Source: Humisphaera sp.
GTDB lineage: Bacteria > Planctomycetota > Phycisphaerae > Tepidisphaerales > Tepidisphaeraceae
Direction: 5' to 3'
Length of the DNA stretch: 20,744 nucleotides
Assembly: GCA_025351525.1 (NCBI GenBank)
Contig: JANXVV010000358.1
Coordinates: forward strand, 1-20,744
In this document: piece after piece, positions 7,080 to 13,101 of the stretch
Layout: every line of letters begins with the position of its first letter
Numbering within the stretch: the first letter of the stretch is position 1
Program-made: the position numbers and the translations under genes
Notes under the pieces: generated by a model
Told to the model about the DNA's origin: nothing
The model's input: only the letters and a program-made list of their open reading frames with translations
Database searches by the model: none

Positions 7080-8654
7080 TTATGCGGAAGCGAATTTGAT
7101 GAATTCACGCAGGCCAAAATGGCCGTTTTCCATCAGCGATGGGTCAGGCGTCCACAACGGATCCTGCGCCAGATAAGAACTGCTGTCCCCCAGCAGCAAC
7201 CCGACGAACGTCTCGGCGACGATTCGCCCACCAACCAGGCCGAGCCGCCGCGTTTTGATCTGCTTCTTCCCATCGGTCGTCGCGAACGAGACGACGTCTT
7301 CAATCGTCTCGGCCAACACGTACGTCCAGAGCGGGCAGTTGTCGGCGAAGATCATACCGCCGACTGCCGGGTCGATGATCGACCCCTTGATGTCGTTCGC
7401 ATCTCCCGTGAATTTTCCGATCAGAATGTCCTTGTCCGCCAATGGCTTCACTCCCATCGCCCGCGCGACGTTCTGCCCCGAAGGCAATCGCAGCCGCCAG
7501 GCACGCAGCAGATTTCGCTCGGCAAGGTTGCGCGGCAGGTCGGGCGCAACATTGTCCGGCAACGCTCCCAGCGCGTTCACCGCCGACGTGTCGATCCGAT
7601 ACGCCAACTGGGTCCGAGTTAAATTGCCCGGATTTTTATCGTCGTTCTCATCGCCGTAGGGCCGAGGCTCCAGGTCGATGAATCGACCCCAATCGATCGA
7701 CCAGTTTGCCGGGAATTCACGGAAGCCTGTCAAGCCGGGCTTTCCATTGTCTCCCTTGAACGGAAAGATCGGCAACGGGCCGACGTCATCGTTCAACCGA
7801 TACCCCGGCCGCACCATCGAGTGCCCTAACCGATACGCCGCGACGGAAAACTCCAGCGGCATGAACGGTTCATTCTTGTAGTGGAAGAATTCCAGCTTCG
7901 GCTTGTCTTTCACGATGTTGGTATGCTTCGACAGATGGGGAACCACTTCCTTCAAAACGGCGGCCGCCACGATCTTCGGCAGGAAATCATTCAAGACGAT
8001 CCACTGATAATGAAATCGAACCTTCTGTTGCACCTCCGCGAAAGACCAATCCGGATTGAGGTCGATCAACTTATTATGAAAGCGAAGGAACAGTCCCTGA
8101 AGTTGGGAGATGATGACGTTCTCGTCATTTCGGGGATCCCCGATGATCGCCCGGGCCGGCTTCGCGCTGCTCCGCGGAAGCGCGTTTGCCGTCAAGTCTT
8201 TCCCCAGCGCCTTCCCCGTCAATGGACCGGCGACATTGAAATGTCTCCCATCGGCATATAAATACGGCTGATCGTCCGGTCCCTTCCCGTAGACATTATC
8301 CAGATCGAACCGTGGTGTGCGGTAGTCGACCAGTGCGTCGGGGTCATTGGTCCGCTGAAGGCTGCTGGCAGGATCGAACGTCAGATCGTGATCGACGAAC
8401 TGCCCGAAATACGTGTAGGCCGCCGGGATTCCGCTCTCCTCCCCGTCCGGTCGATCCGCCGGTGGATCCACTTTCGCGCACATCGAATCGCCGAGCAATT
8501 TTAACGCCTTCTGCGAGTCGGCTTCGGTATTTCCGAAATCCGCCGGTGGCAGCGCGCGGAACATCCGGCCGAACGGTCCGCCGAATAAAACGGAACTCCG
8601 CGAGAGATTGATTCCGCGGGTTCCAACACCATGAGGTCGAATGGGCTGTGCCAT
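7080..8654 (-). CDS. Animal-type heme peroxidase (peroxinectin/myeloperoxidase superfamily)
   Basis: The product has 524 residues of the peroxidase-cyclooxygenase superfamily, which uses H2O2 to oxidise halides or organic substrates. Visible catalytic residues: Asp88-His89 in GQFVDHDLTFDP (distal His, with the Asp that can bond covalently to heme), Arg175 and Glu178 in GDPRNDENVI (the transition-state Arg and second heme-ester residue), and proximal His278 in YRLGHSMVRPGY. RFHNKL at 191-196 matches the family helix after the Arg. No signal peptide is visible at the N-terminus. AGGA lies 7 bases before the ATG. The next gene is a copper-radical oxidase that should supply H2O2, which suggests the two work in series. 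The upstream region carries nested palindromes that may regulate the pair. Confidence 0.93.
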   Translation of the reverse strand: MAQPIRPHGVGTRGINLSRSSVLFGGPFGRMFRALPPADFGNTEADSQKALKLLGDSMCAKVDPPADRPDGEESGIPAAYTYFGQFVDHDLTFDPASSLQRTNDPDALVDYRTPRFDLDNVYGKGPDDQPYLYADGRHFNVAGPLTGKALGKDLTANALPRSSAKPARAIIGDPRNDENVIISQLQGLFLRFHNKLIDLNPDWSFAEVQQKVRFHYQWIVLNDFLPKIVAAAVLKEVVPHLSKHTNIVKDKPKLEFFHYKNEPFMPLEFSVAAYRLGHSMVRPGYRLNDDVGPLPIFPFKGDNGKPGLTGFREFPANWSIDWGRFIDLEPRPYGDENDDKNPGNLTRTQLAYRIDTSAVNALGALPDNVAPDLPRNLAERNLLRAWRLRLPSGQNVARAMGVKPLADKDILIGKFTGDANDIKGSIIDPAVGGMIFADNCPLWTYVLAETIEDVVSFATTDGKKQIKTRRLGLVGGRIVAETFVGLLLGDSSSYLAQDPLWTPDPSLMENGHFGLREFIKFASA

Positions 8655-8761
8655 CTGTCAATCCTTTTTGCAATTGCCTGTGCGACAAACGCTGCAACGC
8701 GAAGTATGTTTGGACGATGAGCGATCGTCGCGAAAATTTGATCTTTGGTTGAACCCCCGGC

Positions 8762-8801
8762 GCAAATGTAACCGATGCAATCCGCGAATTGCAACATTTG
8801 C
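8762..8801. promoter_or_regulatory. Nested palindrome upstream of the peroxidase-oxidase pair
   Basis: Outer arms GCAAATGT (8762-8769) and ACATTTGC (8794-8801) enclose inner arms TGCAAT (8776-8781) and ATTGCA (8788-8793). A further perfect palindrome GCAATTGC lies at 8670-8677, right before the ribosome site of the peroxidase gene. The shared TGCAA core suggests operator sites for one regulator, or an mRNA structure; no clear -35/-10 pair was found. The site is about 108-147 bases upstream of the peroxidase start codon. Confidence 0.4.
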
Positions 8802-8892
8802 TTGCGCTGCATTCAGGAAAATTTAGCAAGCATTGGAAATGTTAGTTGAATGCCCGATTGAACCAAAGGCAAACGTTTTTTCTGTCATCGAG

Positions 8893-8921
8893 AAAAAGCG
8901 TGTGCCTCCGGCACTTCCGCT
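8893..8921 (-). terminator. Terminator of the aminotransferase gene
   Basis: On the minus strand, AGCG and GTGCC pair with GGCAC and CGCT around a three-base loop, with a small internal loop, and five T follow (8893-8897). It lies 16 bases past the stop of the aminotransferase. Much of the same text (CGTGTGCCT, then CGGC, then CCGCT) recurs at 12412-12433, so this terminator may belong to a dispersed repeat family. Confidence 0.6.
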
Positions 8922-8936
8922 AACCGAAGAAAGATT

Positions 8937-10148
8937 TTATACCAAGCCGCTTAAAATCTCGCAGCCCTTGGCGAGTTTTTCATCGGTTGTCGCGTAGCTG
9001 ATTCGGAAATGCGTGTCCCGCCCGCTGAAGACATTCCCGGGAATCACCAGCACGTTATTCTCGATCGCCTTGACGACAAACTCGCTGGCGGTGATCCCCT
9101 CGGGAACCTTCGGAAAAATATAAAACGCCCCGGTCGGCTTTACGACTTCAAATTTCCCCCGCAGCCCTTCATACACCAGATCGCGCTTGCGACGATAAGC
9201 CGCCACCGCATCGCCTATCGGCACATCCATCGCCTTCAACGCCGCATGTTGCAGGGGTGACGGTGCGCAGACGTAGGTGTATTGCTGCAGCTTCGTCATC
9301 TGCGAAATAATCTCCGCCGGACCCGCCGCATAACCGATCCGCCATCCGGTCATCGCATGGCTCTTGCTGAAGCCGCGCAGGATGATCGTCTTTTCATAAA
9401 GTCTGGCGGGGGAGGGGAGGTAGAGTGCTAAGTGCTGAGGACTGAGGACTGAGGGGGAAGAGGCGGAGGAAGCGGTCGCATTGCCACTCAGTCCTAAGTC
9501 CCCCGTACTCAGTCCTTCCTCCCGCTCATACAGGAACGGCTCGTAGATTTCATCGCTCAGAATCAGCAGATCGTGTTTTTGGGCGATCGCGACGGCGGCT
9601 TTCACCTCGGCTTCGGTCATCACCATGCCGGTGGGATTGCTCGGTGAATTGAGGATCATCAACTTCGTGCGCGGCGTGATGGCGGCTTCGATCTTCTCCG
9701 CAGGAAATCTGAAATCGGGATAGCTGTCGACGGTCACCGCCTTGCCGCCGGCCATCGTCAGCAGGTGGGTGTACATGACGAAGTAAGGGTCGACGAAGAT
9801 CACTTCATCGCCCGGATCGACGATGGACAGGATCGCCAGAAACAGCCCGCCGCTCACCCCGCTGGTGATGAGGACTTCACCGACATCGCGCCCGATTTCC
9901 TCCGACAGATCCGCGCGCAGCCGGGTGCGAAGCGGTTCGATTCCCTGAGTCGGTGTATAGCGATTGTGACCGGTGCGGATGGCGTCGATCGCGGCGATTT
10001 TGGCGATCTCCGGCACGTCGAAATCCGGCAGTCCGATCGACAAATTGATCGGATCCTTCATCTTCGCGGCCAGATCGAAAACCCTGCGAATGCCCGAGGC
10101 ATCCACCCCTAAAGCCCGGCGGGAAACGTAGTCGGCAGGTGAGCGCAT
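8937..10148 (-). CDS. PLP-dependent class I/II aminotransferase (aspartate aminotransferase-like) with in-frame repeat insertion
   Basis: The product has 403 residues of fold-type I. Key residues: NSPSNPTG at 167-174 (Asn171), SDEIYEPF at 198-205 (Asp199, Tyr202 contact the cofactor), the PLP lysine Lys262 in RGFSKSHAMTGWRIGY, and the carboxylate-binding Arg in HFRISYA near the C-terminus. It moves an amino group from an amino acid to a 2-oxo acid in the cytoplasm; close relatives are annotated as aspartate or aromatic aminotransferases, and the exact substrate is unclear. Between FLYE (205-208) and the ARLYEKTIILRG segment there are about 38 extra low-complexity residues, encoded by the palindromic repeat at 9424-9517. 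The reading frame stays open across it. The ribosome site is weak. Confidence 0.92.
   Translation of the reverse strand: MRSPADYVSRRALGVDASGIRRVFDLAAKMKDPINLSIGLPDFDVPEIAKIAAIDAIRTGHNRYTPTQGIEPLRTRLRADLSEEIGRDVGEVLITSGVSGGLFLAILSIVDPGDEVIFVDPYFVMYTHLLTMAGGKAVTVDSYPDFRFPAEKIEAAITPRTKLMILNSPSNPTGMVMTEAEVKAAVAIAQKHDLLILSDEIYEPFLYEREEGLSTGDLGLSGNATASSASSPSVLSPQHLALYLPSPARLYEKTIILRGFSKSHAMTGWRIGYAAGPAEIISQMTKLQQYTYVCAPSPLQHAALKAMDVPIGDAVAAYRRKRDLVYEGLRGKFEVVKPTGAFYIFPKVPEGITASEFVVKAIENNVLVIPGNVFSGRDTHFRISYATTDEKLAKGCEILSGLV
9424..9517. repeat. Palindromic repeat inserted in the aminotransferase coding sequence
   Basis: The left half carries AGTGCTAAGTGCTGAGGACTGAGG and GACTGAGG units in tandem; the right half has CTCAGTCCT twice (9487-9495 and 9509-9517), its inverted form. 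GC-rich spacer (9456-9484) separates the arms. This composition differs from the flanking gene and encodes the Ser/Leu/Gly-rich stretch STGDLGLSGNATASSAS. CTCAGTCCT/AGGACTGAG palindromes of this kind normally sit between genes. Confidence 0.75.
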
Positions 10149-10277
10149 GACATCGAGTCTTCTAAAGAACCGCGCGGCTTGAGCGAATGTCGCATGCCGC
10201 CGCTGTTAATCCTAAGGCCATGACGCAACGCCAAGTGACTAAAGGAACGGGCCTGCGATATCTTCCGCGTCTGGGTT

Positions 10278-10362
10278 GGGTGCCACAGGTCGCGGTATTC
10301 CGAGACCTGTGCTGGCCTTGCCGAAAGCCACAGGTCTCGGAGTACCGCGACCTGTGGCACCC
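10278..10362. repeat. Long double palindrome, ACAGGTC family, copy 1
   Basis: Two 34-base arms (10278-10311 and 10329-10362) are reverse complements with one mismatch and enclose a 17-base loop. Each arm is itself palindromic (CACAGGTC at one end, GACCTGTG at the other), so the element can fold as one long hairpin or two short ones. It lies in the gap 10149-10411 between the aminotransferase and the small basic protein gene and could block transcription between them. A part-copy lies at 16643-16707. Confidence 0.88.
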
Positions 10363-10368
10363 CGAGCG

Positions 10369-10403
10369 TCCGACAATCTGGAAGTGATTGACGACTGGTT
10401 CCT
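10369..10403 (+). repeat. Conserved 35-base flank of the ACAGGTC palindrome, copy 1
   Basis: This stretch (core CTGGAAGTGATT) matches 16713-16747 on the same strand and 10938-10974 in inverted form. In the first two cases it follows an ACAGGTC palindrome by a few bases. It translates in the same frame in each copy (N-x-E-V-I). See the findings. Confidence 0.6.
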
Positions 10404-10411
10404 GATGCGCC

Positions 10412-10783
10412 TTACTTTTTCTTGGCGGCTGGAGCGGCAGCCTTTGCGGCCGGCGCGGCGCCTTTAGCAGCTGGTGCGGCACCCTTGGCCGCCGGCGCAG
10501 CACCCTTCGCGGCCGGTGCTGCACCCTTGGCCGGTGCGGCACCCTTCGCTGCCGGGGCAGCCTTGCCACCCGCGACCGGGGCCACAGCGCCTTCTTCAGT
10601 GGCAGCCGCCTCTTTCTTCACGACCGCAGCCTTCCGGTGACCGACCTTCGGCAACCCGAACGCGCTCTTGCTCTCGTCCCACTTTTCCTCTTCCTTCAAT
10701 TGGTCCAAGCGCTCGGCTCGGGTCAACACATTGCGATGGCGCGTCAGCGAACTGGCGCTCTTCAGGCTTGGATCCAGCGACAT
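10412..10783 (-). CDS. Small basic protein with histone-H1-like Ala/Pro/Lys tail
   Basis: The product has 123 residues from the ATG at 10783, chosen because GAGAGG lies 6 bases upstream and because MSLDPSLKSASSLTRHRNVLTRAERL matches the start of the small basic protein family I recall from Planctomycetes, Verrucomicrobia and Chlamydiae (TIGR04137 type), thought to be linked with the ribosome or rRNA. The conserved part is residues 1-50 (FGLPKVGHRK near the end). Residues 51-123 are a tail of repeated AAPAAKG units, coded by 21-base DNA repeats (about 10424-10560), ending in KKK. Such tails resemble histone H1 and bacterial H1-like proteins and should bind nucleic acid loosely. The open frame upstream of 10783 has no family match. 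The tail is much longer than in the short family members I know of. Confidence 0.85.
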   Translation of the reverse strand: MSLDPSLKSASSLTRHRNVLTRAERLDQLKEEEKWDESKSAFGLPKVGHRKAAVVKKEAAATEEGAVAPVAGGKAAPAAKGAAPAKGAAPAAKGAAPAAKGAAPAAKGAAPAAKAAAPAAKKK

Positions 10784-10937
10784 ATCAAACCTCTCAATAA
10801 TCCGGTAATTTCGTGCGCATTCCCGATGCAGCATTCGCCGGGGGCGGGAAGCATACTGTAAAGCAGCCGGACAGACAAGCGGGGAAATAAGCTGCATCAT
10901 ACCGCGATGCGCATGACACTTTCAGCGGCGTGATCTT

Positions 10938-11005
10938 GAGGAATGGGACGTAAATCACTTCCCGGTTTTCACAGACAACGGGTGGCATGGGCGTCTCGCC
11001 CATGC
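10938..11005. repeat. Inverted flank copy 3 joined to a GGTGGCATGGGCGTC palindrome
   Basis: 10938-10974 is the reverse complement of the conserved flank at 16713-16747, with few changes (core GGGACGTAAAT, then ACTTCC). It is followed directly by GGTGGCATGGGCG, a TCT loop and CGCCCATGC (10981-11005, arms 10985-10993 and 10997-11005). Two repeat families therefore abut. The remainder of the gap 10784-11238 holds only the possible promoter noted separately. Confidence 0.65.
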
Positions 11006-11059
11006 TTTTCAGCCGCCGCACAATTCCGAAAGAATTTTGAAAATCGAGAGGGTTTTTGC

Positions 11060-11089
11060 TTGACGCGTGGTTGGTTCCATGAGCATACC
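11060..11089 (+). promoter_or_regulatory. Possible sigma-70-like promoter of the PEP-CTERM metalloprotease-like gene
   Basis: TTGACG (11060-11065) fits a -35 box in five of six positions; CATACC (11084-11089), 18 bases on, is a weak -10. It would give a leader of about 140 bases before the start at 11239. Weak evidence. Confidence 0.3.
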
Positions 11090-11238
11090 CTTTGCGGCTC
11101 GCGAAAGTCATTCATCCTTCCGACGGCTGCCCCGCTTCGACGCACGGCCCTCTCCAGGCGGAACGAATCGCGTACGCGGCGAACGTTGTGTCGCCGACCC
11201 ACTTCATCACGCACCGCTCGAACTCGGAGAAGGCAGAC

Positions 11239-11964
11239 ATGAAAATTCACCTCAAATCCTTCGGTGGTTTCGCGCTAGCGGCAGCCCTCGCCGCCGTTCA
11301 GACCGCCCGGGGCGCGATGGTCATCACGCCGACATTCACGGCCAACTTCAACACCAATTTCGGGGCCAATGCCCCGGCGGCGCAGGCCTCTTGGATCGCC
11401 GCCGCCAATGTCTTCACCACCCATTTCAACGACAACATTCACGTCAACATTATCGTGGACGCGGTAACCGGGACTTCGGTGTTCGGCCGGAGCAACTATT
11501 TTCTGAACTCGACCAGCTACGGCAATCTGCTTGCAAAGGTGGTGGCGGATGCGAAATCCGCAGATGACCTCACCGCCGTCAGCCCGGTCGGTTCGATGAC
11601 GCTCACAGACCCGACCGGTGGAGCCGGCACCTGGTGGGTGAACCGGGCGGAAGCAAAGGCCATCGGACTGATTGCCGACGACTTCTCCAACGATGGCAAA
11701 ACGACATTCGGCACGGGGAATTCGTTCACCTTCTCAGGTGCCATCGTGGGCGGCACTTATGATTTCAAGGGAATTGCCGCGCACGAAATATCGGAAGTCC
11801 TGGGTCGTCAGGGCAGCTCCGGCGTGGTGAATCCGGTTTCGGCGGTCGACCTGCGGTTGCTGGATGTGATCGGCTACGACATCGTTCCCGAACCCTCCGG
11901 CGGAATTCTCACCGGCCTGCTCTGCCTCGGTGCCGCCACTTTGCGTCGGCGAAGGAACGATTAG
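11239..11964 (+). CDS. PEP-CTERM protein, short NF038122-type metalloprotease-like
   Basis: The product has 241 residues from the ATG at 11239, which has GGAGAAGG 6 bases upstream and opens a signal peptide (MKIHLKSFGGFALAAALAAVQTARGA, cut near 26). The longer open frame from 11092 lacks both. The middle resembles the PEP-CTERM metalloprotease-like group (NF038122 as I recall it), with AAHEISEVLGR at 180-190: His182-Glu183 as in HExxH, but the second His is Glu186. DLRLLDVIGYD follows closely at 204-214, so the segment between them is much shorter than I expect for the family. The end is a classic PEP-CTERM signal: VPEPSG at 216-221, a short hydrophobic helix, and RRRR. It should be exported and sorted by an exosortase. 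Activity as a protease is uncertain. Confidence 0.82.
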   Translation: MKIHLKSFGGFALAAALAAVQTARGAMVITPTFTANFNTNFGANAPAAQASWIAAANVFTTHFNDNIHVNIIVDAVTGTSVFGRSNYFLNSTSYGNLLAKVVADAKSADDLTAVSPVGSMTLTDPTGGAGTWWVNRAEAKAIGLIADDFSNDGKTTFGTGNSFTFSGAIVGGTYDFKGIAAHEISEVLGRQGSSGVVNPVSAVDLRLLDVIGYDIVPEPSGGILTGLLCLGAATLRRRRND

Positions 11965-11975
11965 GCGTCGCGCGA

Positions 11976-12008
11976 GAATAAACTGTTCACCTACGGTGTC
12001 GTTTATTC
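11976..12008 (+). terminator. AT-rich stem-loop after the metalloprotease-like gene
   Basis: GAATAAAC (11976-11983) pairs with GTTTATTC (12001-12008), with an inner CACC/GGTG stem. It begins 11 bases after the stop codon. No T-tract follows, so it may stabilise the 3' end rather than stop transcription. Confidence 0.4.
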
Positions 12009-12183
12009 GGAAAATCAAGGCAATCGCGAGACAGAACTGGATAGGTTATCGGGGCGCACGGACTTAGATGAGGCTTCACGAGTGAGACGGCGAGGTAATC
12101 AATAATGGGTAATCATATACATGACGCAGGAAGCACTTAAAGATGGGCTGATGTAGGGCGGAAAAAGAGAAGGGCCACCACTA

Positions 12184-12377
12184 AATGCCATTCACATAAG
12201 CTTTCCTCCCCTTTTTTTTCCAGTGTTTCCTGCATCTGCTTCCGTGGCCTTTTGTGAAGTGGGGTTTCCAACGAGATGTATAGTCGCGGAAAGCGACCCC
12301 CCGCGCAAATATCATATCGTGAGTTCCAGCGCAAAGTGATGGGTGGCCAGTATTTTTTCGCTTAAGTGAATGGCATT
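12184..12377. repeat. 194-bp segment bounded by 18-base inverted repeats
   Basis: AATGCCATTCACATAAGC (12184-12201) is inverted at 12360-12377 with one mismatch. The DNA between is not coding, and includes a T-rich stretch at 12211-12219. It could be a non-autonomous mobile element or a relic. The rest of the gap 11965-12580 contains the AT-rich hairpin noted above and a copy of the CGTGTGCCT repeat at 12412-12433; I see no gene or RNA there. Confidence 0.55.
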
Positions 12378-12580
12378 CGAACCCACTCCCAATTTTTGCG
12401 CATTAAGAAAACGTGTGCCTGCGGCGTACCGCTCAACCAAATCCGATCACATCTTATTGGACTGTCGCGAAAGCCCCGTGAAACTTTACCGATTATTCCG
12501 TCAGGCGTAAATTCATTCCCATGACGTTCGGCATCGTGTCGGGCGTGGGTCATGACACCATTCATGGAAGGAGTTGCGTG

Positions 12581-12715
12581 ATGGCCAGTAAAACGGTTCG
12601 CCGCAGTGTTCGTGTCCGCCGTTCGCCGGTACCGCCGCAGGGCGGATTTTTCGGCCTGCTCGCCAAATTGGCGGGTGCCAGCGATCGACTTGAGAAAGCC
12701 AGGCGTCGGCGGTAG
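12581..12715 (+). CDS. Tiny 44-residue basic protein, function unknown
   Basis: The ATG at 12581 has a near-perfect ribosome site (GGAAGGAG) 6-7 bases upstream, and a strong terminator follows 59 bases after the stop, so this is probably a real single-gene transcript. The product starts MASKTVRRSVRVRRSPVPP, is rich in Arg, has a short hydrophobic patch (GGFFGLLAKLAG, about 21-32) and ends EKARRRR. It could bind nucleic acid or the ribosome, or act at the membrane; I do not recognise a family. The frame stays open upstream to 12521, but the strong ribosome site favours 12581. Confidence 0.7.
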   Translation: MASKTVRRSVRVRRSPVPPQGGFFGLLAKLAGASDRLEKARRRR

Positions 12716-12773
12716 TCCACGCACGCCGTCCGGTGCAAAATCCCGTGCCGGGGTGCTGTCAACACTCCGTTTG

Positions 12774-12800
12774 AAGGGCGATCCTCTCGATCGCCCTTTT
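12774..12800 (+). terminator. Rho-independent terminator of the 44-residue gene
   Basis: Perfect 10-base arms (12774-12783 and 12789-12798, AAGGGCGATC/GATCGCCCTT), a five-base CTCTC loop and a run of four T at 12797-12800. Confidence 0.9.
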
Positions 12801-12835
12801 GTCTGCGCGCAACCAATCCAATCAATTCGGAGTTA

Positions 12836-12950
12836 CCACGAAAACACGAGGATCTTGGAGAGCGGTCGTCCTCGACCGCCGCATCGGCGGAAGGGGACTG
12901 CCGCCCTCCAGGGGCATTGGCAGCGGGGACCGCCGCCCCCCAGCCGCCTC
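12836..12950. repeat. Cluster of short GC-rich palindromes
   Basis: A CCACGAAAACACGAGG unit (compare CCACGAAGACACGAA at 16600-16614) is followed by a perfect GCGGTCG/CGACCGC hairpin (12862-12879) and by GGCGG/CCGCC hairpins around GGGGACTGCCGCC. No coding sequence was seen between 12716 and 13101 apart from this and the terminator. Confidence 0.5.
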
Positions 12951-13101
12951 TTTACATTTTATGCGAGTGCGGTGAAGTCGCGCGACAATCCGGATTCCGC
13001 CGCGCTACTTGCCATCCATTCCTCTTGCGTTATCATTTGCTCCGTCAACCGAAAATGATCGACAGGATGTCGATCCCCACAACTCCAAGGATGGAGACCG
13101 C

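Noticed and set aside
10276..10467. A 63-residue open frame through the ACAGGTC palindrome
   Set aside because: It starts in the palindrome and runs into the antisense of the small basic protein; no ribosome site. The flank frame is noted only as a possible relic.
12360..12390. A GGTTCGAAT-like T-arm suggesting a tRNA on the minus strand
   Set aside because: The stem around the loop does not pair and no acceptor or anticodon arm is found; it is the end of an inverted repeat.
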